Made by a program: the position numbers and the translations under genes
Shown: piece after piece, positions 34,271 through 44,859 of the stretch
Numbering within the stretch: the first letter of the stretch is position 1
Layout: each line of letters starts with the position of its first letter
The notes under the pieces: generated by a model
The model's input: the letters and a program-made list of their open reading frames with translations, nothing else
The model's database searches: none
What the model was told of the DNA's origin: nothing
Origin: Corynebacterium dentalis
Lineage (GTDB): Bacteria > Actinomycetota > Actinomycetes > Mycobacteriales > Mycobacteriaceae
Reading direction: 5' to 3'
DNA: 64,000 nt
Assembly: GCF_900232865.1 (NCBI RefSeq)
Contig: NZ_OCTS01000001.1
Coordinates: 124,001 to 188,000 of the forward strand

Positions 34271-34293
34271 TTCGTACTTACTAAGAGTACGAA
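34271..34293. promoter_or_regulatory. Perfect palindrome upstream of the HhH-like gene
   Basis: TTCGTACT-TACTAAG-AGTACGAA: arms of 8 bp match perfectly across a 7-nt centre, 23-45 nt before ATG 34248. Directly adjoining is the etf terminator. It could be an operator or a small hairpin in the 5' leader. Confidence 0.5.
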
Positions 34294-34317
34294 AAACCCG
34301 CCCCAAAGGGCGGGTTT
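34294..34317 (-). terminator. Rho-independent terminator of etfBA
   Basis: The minus strand reads AAACCCGCCC-TTTG-GGGCGGGTTT followed by TTC; a 10-bp stem, 22 nt past the etfA stop. Confidence 0.85.
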
Positions 34318-34339
34318 CCAGTTTTAAGAAGGCTAGGGC

Positions 34340-35293
34340 TTACTTACGGCCCTTGAGCTCCTCGGTAGCCTGTGGGGCAACCTTGAACAGGTCGCCAACC
34401 ACACCGAAGTCGGCGATCTCGAAGATGGAAGCCTCTTCGTCCTTGTTCACAGCGACGATGGTCTTCGAGGTCTGCATACCAGCCTTGTGCTGGATAGCAC
34501 CGGAGATGCCCAGTGCGATGTACAGGTTTGGAGACACGGTGGAACCGGTCTGTCCAACCTGGAACTTGCCTGGGTAGTAGTCGGCATCCACAGCGGCACG
34601 GGAAGCGCCAACTGCAGCACCGAGTACGTCGGCCAGAGGCTCGACGGTGGTCTCGAAGCCTTCGGCACCTGCAACACCACGGCCACCGGAAACCACGATC
34701 TTCGCCTCGGTCAGCTCTGGGCGGTCGCCGCCCTCAGCTGGGGAGAAGGAGGTGATGGTGACGGCGGTTGGGCCTGCGCCTGGCAGCTCCACAGCCTGCA
34801 CGGTTCCTGCAGCAGCCTGTGGCTCTGGGTCCACAGCGCCTGGGCGCAGGGTGAAGATTGGGGATGCGCCACCAGCGGAGGTGGTCACGTTGTAGGAACC
34901 ACCGAAGATGCTGACCTGCGCGTTGCGGTCTGCGTCCACGGAGGAAGCATCGTAGATCACGCCGGAAGCAACGCGAGCGCCGGTACGACCAGCGATCTCG
35001 TTGCCGGTGGCGGTGGCGGTCACCAGTGCAGGAACCTGCAGGTGAGCAGCCAGGGCGGACAGTGCGTCCACGGATGGGGTGACCAGCAGGGAATCTGCAT
35101 TGTCGGACTCAGCTGCGTAGATGGTCTCTGCGCCAGCCTCAGCCAGAGCGGACTGCAGCTTCTCGGTGGTACCAGGGTTGCCCACTACAACAGCACCGAC
35201 GGTGCCGAAAGCACGAGCTGCGGTGATCAGCTCGAGGGTGGTGTTCTTCAGCTCACCCTCGACATGGTCTACCAGAACCAAAACGTTGGTCAT
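34340..35293 (-). CDS. etfA: Electron transfer flavoprotein alpha subunit
   Basis: FAD-binding subunit of ETF, which takes electrons from acyl-CoA and related dehydrogenases. 317 residues. The N-terminal ETF domain begins [16 protein letters not shown], and the C-terminal FAD domain (about 190-317) has VVSGGRGV and [13 protein letters not shown] 35293 is preceded by GGAGAGG; the longer frame runs into etfB. Second gene of the etfBA operon, 46 nt after etfB. Confidence 0.95.
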   Translation of the reverse strand: MTNVLVLVDHVEGELKNTTLELITAARAFGTVGAVVVGNPGTTEKLQSALAEAGAETIYAAESDNADSLLVTPSVDALSALAAHLQVPALVTATATGNEIAGRTGARVASGVIYDASSVDADRNAQVSIFGGSYNVTTSAGGASPIFTLRPGAVDPEPQAAAGTVQAVELPGAGPTAVTITSFSPAEGGDRPELTEAKIVVSGGRGVAGAEGFETTVEPLADVLGAAVGASRAAVDADYYPGKFQVGQTGSTVSPNLYIALGISGAIQHKAGMQTSKTIVAVNKDEEASIFEIADFGVVGDLFKVAPQATEELKGRK

Positions 35294-35339
35294 GAGGTTT
35301 ACCTCTCCTATTTCGAATGTGTACTTGGGGTGAACTGGC

Positions 35340-36128
35340 CTAGACCAGCTTTTCCTTGACCAGGAACTCGACGAGCTTCTTGCCGCCATCGCCTTCGTCG
35401 GTGATGATCTCACCGGCGGACTTTGGTGGCTTCGGGTTGTTGGCGGACACGGAGGTTGCCGCGTTTGCCAAGCCCACGTTTGCAGCGTCCACGCCGATGT
35501 CGGCGAGGGACAGCTCCTGGATCTTCTTCTTCTTTGCAGCCATGATGCCCTTGAACGCTGCGAAGCGAGGGGTGTTGGCCTTCTCCGTCACGGAGACGAT
35601 GGCTGGCAGTGGAGCTTCCAGTCCGAACTTGCCTTCGTCGGTAACGCGCTCGCCGGTGACCTTGCCACCCTCAACGTTGAGGGTCTGCATGTGGGTCAGG
35701 GCAGGGATCTGGCGGTACTCGGAGAGCAGGCCAGGGATGGAACCGGCGCCACCATCGGTGGATGCATTACCGGCGATGATGAGCTCGATGTCATCGATCT
35801 GGTTCAGGGCGTTGGACAGGGTCCATGCGGTGCCCAGAACGTCGGAGCCTGCGAAAGCATCGTCGGTGACGAGGATGCCTTCATCAGCGCCGAGAGACAG
35901 TGCCTTGCGCACGGCCTCGGTGGCGCGAGATGGGCCGACGGACAAAACGATAACGTTGCGGGAGCTATCTGCTTCCTTCAGCTGGAGGGCTGCTTCCACG
36001 GCGTTTTCATTGATTTCATCCAGAACCGCATCTGCATTGTCACGATCCAGGGTGAAGTCATCGTCGGTGAGCTTGCGCTCGGAGTAAGTGTCCGGCACCT
36101 GCTTGACGAGAACAACGATGTTCGACAT
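35340..36128 (-). CDS. etfB: Electron transfer flavoprotein beta subunit
   Basis: AMP-binding small subunit pairing with EtfA. 262 residues. It begins MSNIVVLVKQVPDTYSERKL; the signature VKQVPD and the AAKKKKIQELSL segment are standard. AAAGG precedes ATG 36128. The pair lies between the cysteine desulfurase region and glgE as in related genomes. AT-rich sequence with TATAGT near 36165-36175 is a likely promoter region. Confidence 0.95.
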   Translation of the reverse strand: MSNIVVLVKQVPDTYSERKLTDDDFTLDRDNADAVLDEINENAVEAALQLKEADSSRNVIVLSVGPSRATEAVRKALSLGADEGILVTDDAFAGSDVLGTAWTLSNALNQIDDIELIIAGNASTDGGAGSIPGLLSEYRQIPALTHMQTLNVEGGKVTGERVTDEGKFGLEAPLPAIVSVTEKANTPRFAAFKGIMAAKKKKIQELSLADIGVDAANVGLANAATSVSANNPKPPKSAGEIITDEGDGGKKLVEFLVKEKLV

Positions 36129-36227
36129 TCGTTGGCCTTTCCTGCTTGGGTTTATTTTTCCCAATCCACTATATAGATGTTTAAGTAACCGCCACCACAA
36201 TAGTAGCAATATTTTTATAATCGCCAG

Positions 36228-37394
36228 CTAATCCACAGGTCGGCACACATAGGCCATGGCGTTAGATCCCACCCGGGTGATCACCACGGACCACGCTTGC
36301 TTCGGTCCTGCCCCACTTTTGAGCTTGAGTTTCTTGCGCAACTGGTCCGGATCCACGTCCACACCGCGCACCAAAATCTCCACGCTGGTGGCCCCCAACC
36401 CGTGCAGAGCAGCCTTCAACTTTTTCAGCTGCACCTGCTCTACCACCTCGAACGCACGTAGCCCCGTCAGCCCCGCGGGCACGGCATCACCCGTCAGGTA
36501 GGCGATCCGCGGATCCAGCTGCCACAGGCCGTGCTTGTAGGCCACGTGCCGAACAAGTCCCGCGCGGACTATCGCACCGTCGGCGTCGAAAATAAAGGAA
36601 CCAGCGGGCCCATCACCCACGTCATCGGGCATCGCGGAGGTCAACGTCAGCTCCTCCGCGCCACGAAGCACCACCGCTCGGCGCACGTTCCCCACCGACA
36701 GCCCCGGGGTATACACGCAGGATTCTTTGACGTCGCCGTCCACGCTGACCACGTCGATCTGCCCGGCCCAATCCGCCACGTCCGCGAAGTCGATGCCCGG
36801 CGCGCACTTGACCGCCAGCTCTCGCCCGCGATGCGCTTGAACCAGCTCGGGCAGCGGCGGCATCAGCTGATTGATGTTGTGAATCCGCCCCGAACTGCCT
36901 CGACGCGCCGGATCCGCCACCACAACGTCCGCATCGATCACCGGACGCAGAGCATCCGCGCACACCACCGGCACACCCGGCACGTTGGCCCGTGCCATCC
37001 GCAGCCGCACCATGTCCAGGTCCGCGCCCACGGCATCGATCCCGGCGCGCTGTAGATGCGCCAGCTCGGTGCCCACGGAACACGTCACGTCCGCCACCCG
37101 GCACGCGCCCATCTGCTGCAGGTGCTTCACGCGCACCTGAGCCACCGCGCTGGGCGTGGCTTGCTGCGCGCTGGGGCCATCGAGCAGCCACTCTGCTCCC
37201 CCGTCGATCTTTTTCGACGCCACACGCCTCGCCTTCACCAGTTCCACCAACCCCCGGGCGTTCTCTCCGTAATGGTTGCGCAGGCTGGTCACGTTCGCCA
37301 GCTCGGTCTTCTTGCTCAGCTCCAACTGTTCCGCGTCCGCCACTGCCTCGGGGTGACTGCGCAGAAAGTCCAGCTCGTCTAAGGAATACGGCAT
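36228..37394 (-). CDS. SAM-dependent methyltransferase with THUMP-like C-terminal domain
   Basis: 388 residues. The class I SAM-binding fold starts at VADVTCSVGTELAHL (about 99-113), followed by GADLDMVRLRMA, VVCADALRP and the DPARRGSSGRIHN segment in the place of motif IV. The C-terminal 100 residues (KKLKAALHGLGATSVEIL, KLKSGAGPKQAWSVVITRV) fit the THUMP-like domain. RNA is the likely substrate; not shown. It follows a Nudix gene after 3 nt, so the ABC-Nudix-methyltransferase set is an operon. Confidence 0.82.
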   Translation of the reverse strand: MPYSLDELDFLRSHPEAVADAEQLELSKKTELANVTSLRNHYGENARGLVELVKARRVASKKIDGGAEWLLDGPSAQQATPSAVAQVRVKHLQQMGACRVADVTCSVGTELAHLQRAGIDAVGADLDMVRLRMARANVPGVPVVCADALRPVIDADVVVADPARRGSSGRIHNINQLMPPLPELVQAHRGRELAVKCAPGIDFADVADWAGQIDVVSVDGDVKESCVYTPGLSVGNVRRAVVLRGAEELTLTSAMPDDVGDGPAGSFIFDADGAIVRAGLVRHVAYKHGLWQLDPRIAYLTGDAVPAGLTGLRAFEVVEQVQLKKLKAALHGLGATSVEILVRGVDVDPDQLRKKLKLKSGAGPKQAWSVVITRVGSNAMAYVCRPVD

Positions 37395-37397
37395 GGC

Positions 37398-38303
37398 CTA
37401 CTGCAGGTAGGAGCCAGGAAGGCTCTTGAAGGGATGCTCCGGCAGATCCGCTGGGTCCACCGCGAATTTCATGCCCGGCGCGAAGTGCCTGCGCGGGGTT
37501 CCGAACATCTTGGTTTCCATGAGGTAGTACTCGGCCATGTAGGGCTCGTCCACGGGCTCCTCCAACACGGGGTCAACGGAGAGGTTCGCGCTGAACTCCA
37601 TGATCTCCTCCACCGTGCGGAAGGTATCCAGCAGCTTGAGCTGCGCCCAGGTGGGTGGCATGAGGTTGATCTTCCGGCTGCGCCATCCGTCCAGCAGTGT
37701 GGCGGGGCGGAACCATCCGGTGGAGGTGGCCTCGCGGGTGTCTCCGGTGGTGATTTGTCCCTGGGGCAGCTGGGCCACAAAGAATGCCGTGTCGTAGCGG
37801 ATAGGCTGCTCCTTGGGGGTCACCCAGTTGGCCCAGGGGCGCAGCAGGTCCGCGCGCAGCACCAGATCATTGGCATCCATGAAGTCAGAGAAGGACAGCT
37901 GGTGGTTCTCCAGCTGCTTGCGCTCCTGCTGGAACACAGCGGTATCCGCCACGACCTTGCCGTCGGGTGTGCCGGCCAGCAACGTTCCGGACTCCTCGAA
38001 CGTCTCCCGCACCGCAGCACACACCAACGCGCGTGCCATCGCGGGATCCTTCAGCAGGCGCTGGCTCCACCACTGCAGGTTAGGGCCTTGCCACTGCAGG
38101 CCGGGGGAATTGTGTCCGTCCTGATCCACGTCGCCGGGCATATCGCGGGCATCCACTCCACCGCCGGGAAACACGGTCATCTCCGCGCAAAAGGACATGG
38201 TGGACGCACGCTCTTGCACGTAGACCTCCGGGCCGGAGAGCGTATCGCGCAGCAGGATCACGGTGGAGGCATGGCGGGGCTCCACGGGGCCAAGCATGTT
38301 CAT
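37398..38303 (-). CDS. Nudix-fold hydrolase (Rv3040c-like)
   Basis: 301 residues. STVILLRDTLSGPEVYVQER opens the fold. The Nudix box is split by an insert: FPGGGVDARD near 65-74 and the helix ALVCAAVRETFEESGTLL further on, the RETFEESG being intact. This interrupted type is the NUDT19/Rv3040c kind; CoA-type substrates are known for relatives. ATG 38303 has GGAGGAG 7 nt upstream and overlaps the ABC gene by 4 nt. Confidence 0.85.
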   Translation of the reverse strand: MNMLGPVEPRHASTVILLRDTLSGPEVYVQERASTMSFCAEMTVFPGGGVDARDMPGDVDQDGHNSPGLQWQGPNLQWWSQRLLKDPAMARALVCAAVRETFEESGTLLAGTPDGKVVADTAVFQQERKQLENHQLSFSDFMDANDLVLRADLLRPWANWVTPKEQPIRYDTAFFVAQLPQGQITTGDTREATSTGWFRPATLLDGWRSRKINLMPPTWAQLKLLDTFRTVEEIMEFSANLSVDPVLEEPVDEPYMAEYYLMETKMFGTPRRHFAPGMKFAVDPADLPEHPFKSLPGSYLQ

Positions 38304-39187
38304 CGGGCGCTCCTCCTGCTGCGGTGGGATCCGCCTCGTCGGGTGCGGCGGGCGAACCACCGTCCGTCGTCCTGGGTTACGCTAATTGGCTGGTGGAAGG
38401 CCTTGGTTAGGTGCTCGGAGGTCATCACGTCCTCCAGCACCCCCTGCGCCACTACTCCGCCTTCATCCAGCAGCATGCCGTGCGTAAAGCCGGGCGGGAT
38501 CTCCTCCACGTGGTGCGTAATCATCACGATGGCGGGCGAATCCGGATCCTCGGCCAGCTGGCTCAGCAGGTGGATCAAGTCCTCGCGCCCACCCAAGTCC
38601 AAGCCAGCGCCGGGCTCGTCCAGCAGCAACAGCTCTGGATCCGTCATCAGCGCGCGGGCAATGAGGGTGCGCTTGCGCTCGCCCTCACTCAAGGTGCCCC
38701 ACTTCTGATCAGCCAGGTGGTAGGCACCCACCTGCTCCAGGATCTCAATGACGCGCTCGCGGTCCATGTCCGCGTATTCCTCGCGCCAGCGCCCCAGCAC
38801 GTCGTAGCCAGCAGAGATCACGATGTCCGAAACCATCTCGTCGTTCGGAATGCGCTGCGCCAGCGCGGAGGAGGACATGCCGATCGACGTCCTAATCTCG
38901 CGCAGATCCACGCGCCCCATCTGCTCGCCGATCAGCGTTACGGTGCCGGTGGTGGGGAACATTTGCGCGGCGGCCAGCCTCATCAGCGTGGTCTTGCCGG
39001 CCCCATTCGGGCCGATGATGATCCATCGTTCGTCCAGCTCAACCTGCCAATCCACCGGCCCGAGGATGGTCCGTCCTTCGCGCACTACGGAGACCCCGGC
39101 CATGTCGATGATGAGATCTTCGGCCACGGCGGGCGCGGTTGCGGGTGCAGAAATCAGAGGGTTGTTGGGATGCGTCACGCACTCCAT
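38300..39187 (-). CDS. ABC transporter-type ATPase (Rv3041c-like)
   Basis: 295 residues. Walker A IGPNGAGKTTLM, signature LSEGERKRTLIARAL (SEGER for SGGQ), Walker B ELLLLDEPGAGLD and the switch His in ITHHVEE are all present. No permease lies nearby; the family is soluble and of unknown role. The C-terminus is very basic (RRTRRGGSHRSRRSAR). Start ATG 39187 with AGGTGG upstream; GTG 39178 is possible. Divergent from glgE by 85 nt. Confidence 0.82.
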   Translation of the reverse strand: MECVTHPNNPLISAPATAPAVAEDLIIDMAGVSVVREGRTILGPVDWQVELDERWIIIGPNGAGKTTLMRLAAAQMFPTTGTVTLIGEQMGRVDLREIRTSIGMSSSALAQRIPNDEMVSDIVISAGYDVLGRWREEYADMDRERVIEILEQVGAYHLADQKWGTLSEGERKRTLIARALMTDPELLLLDEPGAGLDLGGREDLIHLLSQLAEDPDSPAIVMITHHVEEIPPGFTHGMLLDEGGVVAQGVLEDVMTSEHLTKAFHQPISVTQDDGRWFARRTRRGGSHRSRRSAR

Positions 39188-39272
39188 GTTGCACCACCTG
39201 CAGAAAACACGCCACGCCTTTAATCTTGGGGGTAGCTGTCCATCCATTTCTTGTTTGAGGAGCCACCCTTCC

Positions 39273-41306
39273 ATGCTCGGACGTCTTGGCGTTGACAACG
39301 TCTCCCCCGTTATTTCCCTCGGCCAGGTTCCCGCCAAAGCAACCGTGGGGCAGGTCTTCCCCGTCTCCGCGCAGGTCTGGCGAGAAGGCCATGACGCCAT
39401 CTCCGCCACCCTCGTCGTCCGCCGCCCCGCTGGCAGCGAGGGCGGGCGCGCCAAGATCACGATGACCGCCGAGGAAGGCGACAACGTGGACGTGCGGCAC
39501 GCGCTGTTCGTTCCTGATGTGCCGGGGTTGTGGACCTTTCGTGTCGACGCCTGGTCCGATCCTTTCGCCACCTGGTTCAATGCCATCACTAAGAAGGTCG
39601 ACGCGGGGCAGGACGCTGCCTTGTTGGCCAACGATCTAGAGACCGGCGCCCGTCTGTTTGAGCGGGCCAAGGAGAAGGTCTCCCGTGGGCACGTCGCCAC
39701 CATCGACAGTGTCATCGCCGCGCTGCGAGACGAGTCCCTCCCCCTGGAAAGCCGCATCGAGCAAGCTTTGTCCCCGCAGGTTCGCGCGGCGCTGGAGCGC
39801 CGCCCAGTGCGCGATATGCTCACCCGCGGTCAGGAATTCCAGGTGCTGGTGGAACCGCTGGAATCGGCATTCGGCTCCTGGTATGAATTCTTTCCGCGCT
39901 CGACAGGCGGAACTGATCACGCGGGGAATCCCCTTCACGGCACGTTCCTGACGTCGGAAAAAGACCTCCCACGCATCGCGGCGATGGGGTTCGATACCAT
40001 CTACCTTCCTCCCATCCACCCGATCGGCAAGATCAACCGCAAGGGTAAGAACAACACCCTCACGCCCACCAAGGAAGATGTGGGCTCGCCGTGGGCCATT
40101 GGCTCGGACGAAGGTGGTCACGAGGCGATCCACACGGAGCTGGGAACCGTGGAGGACTTCGCGCACTTCGTGAAAACCGCCGAAGAGCTGGGCCTGAAGG
40201 TGGCGCTGGACTTGGCGCTGCAGTGCGCGCCGGATCACCCGTGGGCCAAGGAGCACCCGGAGTGGTTCACGGTTCTGCCTGACGGCAGCATCGCCTACGC
40301 GGAGAACCCGCCGAAGAAGTACCAGGACATCTACCCGCTGAACTTCGATAACGACCCAGACGGCCTGTACCTGGCAGTGCGCGACGTGGTGCGTCTGTGG
40401 ATCCAGCGGGGCGTGCGCGTGTTCCGCGTGGACAACCCTCACACTAAACCCACGGAGTTCTGGCACTGGCTGATCAACGACATCCACCGCACGGACCCAG
40501 ACGTGGTGTTCCTCGCCGAGGCATTCACCCGGCCGCCACGCTTGTACGGCTTGGCGAAGGCCGGATTCACGCAGTCCTACAGCTACTTCACGTGGAAGAC
40601 CAGCAAGGAAGAGCTGGAGGAGTTCGCCACGGACGTGGCCGAGGGCGCGGACGTGTTCCGCCCCAACTTGTTCGTCAATACTCCGGACATCCTGCACGAA
40701 TCCTTGCAGACGGGCGGGCGCGCGGTGTTCGCTATTCGCGCTGCGCTGGCGGCCACCATGTCTCCGCTGTGGGGCGTGTACTCCGGCTACGAGCTGTTCG
40801 AGCACGTCCCCGTGCACGAGGGTTCGGAGGAGTACATGGATTCAGAGAAGTACCAGCTCCGCCCGCGCAATTTTGCGCAGGCCGCGGCCGATGGCGATTC
40901 CCTAGAGCCGTGGATCACGTCGCTGAACAACTGGCGCAAGACCAACCCGGCTCTGCAACAGCAGCGAAATCTGCACCTGCACGAGACCACCAACGAGAAC
41001 ATGCTGGCCTATTCCCGCATCGATGCCGTCAGCGGCAACGCCGTGCTGGTAGTGGTCAACCTAGATCCGCATAACGTCCAGGAAGGCACGATCACGGTGG
41101 ATCTGGAGGTCGTGGGATTGGATCAAGGCGCGAACTACGAGGTGCTGGATCTGCCCACCAACCAGATCTTCCAGTGGAGCGAGGAAAACTACGTGCGCCT
41201 GGATCCGGACTTCCAGGTGGCACACATCCTGCGCCTGCCGGATGTACCCGAATCCCGCCGCGCTGCCTTGGCCTTCCGCGACGAAGACTACGACCCGCGA
41301 GGCTAA
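39273..41306 (+). CDS. glgE: Alpha-1,4-glucan:maltose-1-phosphate maltosyltransferase
   Basis: GH13_3 enzyme that extends alpha-1,4-glucan using maltose 1-phosphate. 677 residues. An N-terminal beta-sandwich and helical insert precede the barrel. The nucleophile lies in VFRVDNPHTKP and the acid/base Glu in FLAEAFTRP. YLPPIHPIG and QCAPDHPWAKEHPEW are family hallmarks. ATG 39273 has GAGGAG 10 nt upstream; the longer frame is antisense to the ABC gene. It is followed by glgB after 24 nt. Confidence 0.95.
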   Translation: MLGRLGVDNVSPVISLGQVPAKATVGQVFPVSAQVWREGHDAISATLVVRRPAGSEGGRAKITMTAEEGDNVDVRHALFVPDVPGLWTFRVDAWSDPFATWFNAITKKVDAGQDAALLANDLETGARLFERAKEKVSRGHVATIDSVIAALRDESLPLESRIEQALSPQVRAALERRPVRDMLTRGQEFQVLVEPLESAFGSWYEFFPRSTGGTDHAGNPLHGTFLTSEKDLPRIAAMGFDTIYLPPIHPIGKINRKGKNNTLTPTKEDVGSPWAIGSDEGGHEAIHTELGTVEDFAHFVKTAEELGLKVALDLALQCAPDHPWAKEHPEWFTVLPDGSIAYAENPPKKYQDIYPLNFDNDPDGLYLAVRDVVRLWIQRGVRVFRVDNPHTKPTEFWHWLINDIHRTDPDVVFLAEAFTRPPRLYGLAKAGFTQSYSYFTWKTSKEELEEFATDVAEGADVFRPNLFVNTPDILHESLQTGGRAVFAIRAALAATMSPLWGVYSGYELFEHVPVHEGSEEYMDSEKYQLRPRNFAQAAADGDSLEPWITSLNNWRKTNPALQQQRNLHLHETTNENMLAYSRIDAVSGNAVLVVVNLDPHNVQEGTITVDLEVVGLDQGANYEVLDLPTNQIFQWSEENYVRLDPDFQVAHILRLPDVPESRRAALAFRDEDYDPRG

Positions 41307-41330
41307 ACATTCCGGACTAGGCTGGTGGGC

Positions 41331-43496
41331 ATGATCGAAACCCACCAACCCCTGCTGGATGTCTTCGACCGCGCTCGCCTGGTGCAGCGCAGGCACTATG
41401 CGCCGCACGATGTCTTGGGCAGGCACTCTGCTGATGGGCACTCCGTTTTCCGCACGGTGCAGTGCGGAGCAGACTCGGTAGAGGTTGTCACTGGTGGACA
41501 ATCCATCCCCATGCACAACATCGGGGATGACATCTTTGAGCTGGTCACGCCCGCCTCCGAGGGCAAATACTCCTTCCGCGTGACGTGGGGACAGCACTCC
41601 GCCGAGGTGCAGGATCCATATAGCCACTGGCCCACCGTAGGCGAGTTGGATCTGCACCTGATTGGCGAAGGTCGCCACGAGCGTCTGTGGGAAGCACTCG
41701 GCGCGCGCGTCATGGACGGCGGCATCGCATTTTCCGTGTGGGCACCCAACGCTGCGGGCGTGTCCGTGATTGCGGACTTCAACGGGTGGAACCCCCGCCA
41801 GCACCCCATGCGCTCCCTGGGATCCACGGGGATTTGGGAGCTGTTCATCCCTGGGCAACGGGCAGGCGCGCACTATAAGTTCGCAATCACCACCGGCGAC
41901 GGAGTGCAGTTAGACAAGGCCGATCCCATGGCGCGTTTCGCAGAACCGGCACCTGCGACCGCCTCGATCGTGGTGGAACGAGATTCCTACGCGTGGCAAG
42001 ACTCCGCGTGGATCGCACACCGGGAATCCCAGGACATCCTGCACCAGCCCATGAGCGTCTACGAAGTGCACCTGGGCAGCTGGCGCAAGGGTCTGACCTA
42101 CCAAGAATTGGCCACTGAACTGGTGGAATACGTTACGGAGAAAGGCTTTACCCATGTGGAGCTCATGGGAGTCTCCGAGCACCCCTACGAGCCCTCCTGG
42201 GGATATCAGGTCACCTCGTATTACGCGCCGAACAATCGCTACGGCTCCCCGGATGATTTCCGTGCCTTTATCGACGCCCTCCACGCCGCGAACATCGGCG
42301 TGATCATGGACTGGGTGCCCGGTCACTTCCCCCGCGATGCGTGGGCACTGGCCCGCTTCGATGGACAGGCCTGCTACGAGCACCCGGATCCCCGCCGCGG
42401 AGATCAGCCGGACTGGGGCACGCACGTGTTCAACTTTGGACGCAACGAAGTGCGTAATTTCCTGGTGGCCAACGCGCTGTATTGGTGCCGCGAGTTCCAC
42501 ATCGATGGCCTGCGCGTGGACGCAGTAGCCTCTATGCTCTATCTGGATTACTCCCGCAACGAGGGCGAATGGCTGCCAAACATCTACGGAGGCCGCGAAA
42601 ACCTGGACGCAGTGGCATTCCTGCAGGAGATGAACGCCACCGTGCAGCGCGATGTGCCGGGCGTGCTGACCATCGCCGAAGAATCCACCTCCTGGCCGGG
42701 CGTGACCAAGCCCACCAGCGAGGATGGCCTGGGCTTTTCCCTGAAGTGGAACATGGGATGGATGCACGACACCCTCGAGTACATCCAGCGCGACCCCGCT
42801 CACCGCAGCCACCACCACGGCGAGATCACCTTCTCCATGGTCTACGCCTACTCCGAGAACTACGTGCTACCCATCAGCCACGATGAAGTGGTGCACGGCA
42901 AGGGCTCGCTCTGGCAGCGCATGCCCGCGGACTCTTCCTGGGACAAAGCCGCGATGCTGCGCACCCTGCTGGCATACATGTGGACCCACCCCGGCAAGAA
43001 GCTCCTGTTCCAAGGCCAAGAATTTGGCCAGATCCAAGAATGGAACGAGTCCCGCGGCGTGGACTGGGCAGATCAGGACGGTTGGGAAGGCGAATACCAC
43101 CGGGGCTTGAGCCAACTGACCGCGGAGCTCAACGCGCTGTACACCGACAAGCCCGCGGTGGGCACCGACGACCACTCCCCCGACGGCTTCCGCTGGATCG
43201 CCGCCGACGATGCCGCCAACAACGTGCTGAGCTACCTCCGCCGCAGCGCCGACGGCAGCCAATGGATGGCCTGCGTGATCAACTTCTCCGGCTCCACTAT
43301 CGACAACTACCGCATCGGCCTACCGGCAGCCGGCACCTGGCGGCAAGCCTTAAGCACAGACGCCGCCCGCTTCGAAGGCGCCGACCGCGCTCAGTGCAAC
43401 CTCATCACGGCCACGCAAGGCTCGCATGGGTTCGCCCAATCCGCCGTGCTCACCGTGCCAGCGCACAGCGCTCAGTTGTTTATTTTCGACGCCTAG
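41331..43496 (+). CDS. glgB: 1,4-alpha-glucan branching enzyme
   Basis: Introduces alpha-1,6 branches in glycogen-like glucan. 721 residues. An N-terminal CBM48 pair leads to the GH13_9 barrel. Catalytic Asp is in [11 protein letters not shown], Glu in [11 protein letters not shown], and the stabilising Asp in [13 protein letters not shown] 41331 follows TAGGCT by 7 nt, so although it lies close behind glgE it likely has its own leaderless promoter. Stop shares CTAG with a convergent gene. Confidence 0.96.
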   Translation: MIETHQPLLDVFDRARLVQRRHYAPHDVLGRHSADGHSVFRTVQCGADSVEVVTGGQSIPMHNIGDDIFELVTPASEGKYSFRVTWGQHSAEVQDPYSHWPTVGELDLHLIGEGRHERLWEALGARVMDGGIAFSVWAPNAAGVSVIADFNGWNPRQHPMRSLGSTGIWELFIPGQRAGAHYKFAITTGDGVQLDKADPMARFAEPAPATASIVVERDSYAWQDSAWIAHRESQDILHQPMSVYEVHLGSWRKGLTYQELATELVEYVTEKGFTHVELMGVSEHPYEPSWGYQVTSYYAPNNRYGSPDDFRAFIDALHAANIGVIMDWVPGHFPRDAWALARFDGQACYEHPDPRRGDQPDWGTHVFNFGRNEVRNFLVANALYWCREFHIDGLRVDAVASMLYLDYSRNEGEWLPNIYGGRENLDAVAFLQEMNATVQRDVPGVLTIAEESTSWPGVTKPTSEDGLGFSLKWNMGWMHDTLEYIQRDPAHRSHHHGEITFSMVYAYSENYVLPISHDEVVHGKGSLWQRMPADSSWDKAAMLRTLLAYMWTHPGKKLLFQGQEFGQIQEWNESRGVDWADQDGWEGEYHRGLSQLTAELNALYTDKPAVGTDDHSPDGFRWIAADDAANNVLSYLRRSADGSQWMACVINFSGSTIDNYRIGLPAAGTWRQALSTDAARFEGADRAQCNLITATQGSHGFAQSAVLTVPAHSAQLFIFDA

Positions 43497-43945
43497 ATGC
43501 GGATACCGAAGCCTGCCAGCCAGGTCTGCAACATCTTGAATAGATCCGGTACCGCCACGGTTCCCACGGCAGGAACGTTGACTACCTGAGCCACGGGAGC
43601 TCCAGGGATGACCTGCACGGCGCGAGGAGCTGATGCTGGATTGGTTGCTGGGGCACCACCGCCCTTGAGACCGCAACGGTTAGCGGCCTCATCGATGCGG
43701 GCAAGAGCAGCCAAAATGCGCGAACCACGAGGATCCACCAGCGCGAGGGCGCGGGCCTGAGCCACCTTGTTGTTATAGTCCGCAGTATTCGTCCAGTAGC
43801 TGCGGGCTTGCTGGCAGCTGATCTGTCCGGCAGGAAGAGCATTGAGCGCACGGTCAACTGCATCAGCGTTGGCAACGGCGGGAGAAGTGGAACACAGGAC
43901 AGTGGCGAGCGCTGCGGAGGCCGCGAAGCGTTTGATTTTGTTCAT
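43493..43945 (-). CDS. Secreted protein of unknown function
   Basis: 150 residues with a signal peptide ([25 protein letters not shown], cleavage about 27). The mature part has two cysteines (SCQQAR, RCGLKGG) that could pair, then Pro/Ala/Val-rich low complexity and an amphipathic C-terminal end [16 protein letters not shown] know no family function. Confidence 0.7.
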   Translation of the reverse strand: MNKIKRFAASAALATVLCSTSPAVANADAVDRALNALPAGQISCQQARSYWTNTADYNNKVAQARALALVDPRGSRILAALARIDEAANRCGLKGGGAPATNPASAPRAVQVIPGAPVAQVVNVPAVGTVAVPDLFKMLQTWLAGFGIRI

Positions 43946-43980
43946 AAACCCAAGTTGTCACACCGCGGGCAGCCCCGCAA

Positions 43981-44838
43981 CTAGAACAGTGCGCTGGAAA
44001 GCTTTGTGCGGGCGGCGATCACGTCCGGATCCCCGGCATCGAACATCGCGAACAGATCGAACAGCCGCTTCTTGGCTTCCTCGCGTTCGTCGCCCGTGGA
44101 ATTCTTGATCTCCTCGATCAACAGGTCAAACGCTTCCGCGTTGCGGCCCTCTAGGAGCAACTTGTCCGCATCGTGAGCCTGCGGATCCTGTGCACGCTGC
44201 AACAGCAACGCGTTGGCGCGGGCCGCCTTGGCCTCTGCATGGCTTGGATCCTCCGCCAAAATCTCGTCATACGCCGCGATGGCCGCATCCAGATCGCCAG
44301 CCTCCAAGTGGGCTTCCCCTTCCACCATGCGCGGATCCGCAGGGGCTTCGCCGCTGCCCGGCAGTCCGGCAAGCTTGCCCTCGGTGGCCTCGAGCACGGC
44401 GTCGATCCACTGCTGCACCTGATCCTCCGGCTGACCGCCCTCAAACTGCGCCAACGGGCGACCGGCAGCCAACGCTACCACGGTCGGCACGGCCTTGACC
44501 TGAAGCGCTTGGGCAATCTCGCCGTTGGTGTCCACATCCACATAGCGCGCCACCCACTGCACCGGCTCCTGCTGCATCTGCGCCAACCGGCCCAGCGTGG
44601 ACTTCAGCTGCTCACTGGACTCCGAACGCGCGGTACCCAGCAACAAGACCACGGCCACCTGAGTGGAACGGACCACCAGATCCTGCTCGAAGGTCTCCGG
44701 CGTCACCTCGGCAAAGCGAGCCACGTCACCGCTGTCCTCGGTCTGATTCGGCTGCGGACGGTTCTTCAGCTCGCCGAGGTCAATCGCGCCTCCAACAAAG
44801 CTAGGGCCAGAGTTCTGAGGATTCTGCGGAGAAGTCAT
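43981..44838 (-). CDS. Thioredoxin-fold TPR protein without a CxxC (CnoX/Rv1324-like)
   Basis: 285 residues. The thioredoxin domain spans about 42-150 and a TPR-like helical tail about 170-285. Where thioredoxins have CxxC there is GTARSESSEQLK, so no redox pair. CnoX-type proteins of this layout act as chaperedoxin or holdase. Position near nucS and glgB matches Rv1324. ATG 44838 follows TAGGAT by 6 nt. Confidence 0.82.
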   Translation of the reverse strand: MTSPQNPQNSGPSFVGGAIDLGELKNRPQPNQTEDSGDVARFAEVTPETFEQDLVVRSTQVAVVLLLGTARSESSEQLKSTLGRLAQMQQEPVQWVARYVDVDTNGEIAQALQVKAVPTVVALAAGRPLAQFEGGQPEDQVQQWIDAVLEATEGKLAGLPGSGEAPADPRMVEGEAHLEAGDLDAAIAAYDEILAEDPSHAEAKAARANALLLQRAQDPQAHDADKLLLEGRNAEAFDLLIEEIKNSTGDEREEAKKRLFDLFAMFDAGDPDVIAARTKLSSALF

Positions 44839-44859
44839 GCCCCCATCCTAACCAGCCGG

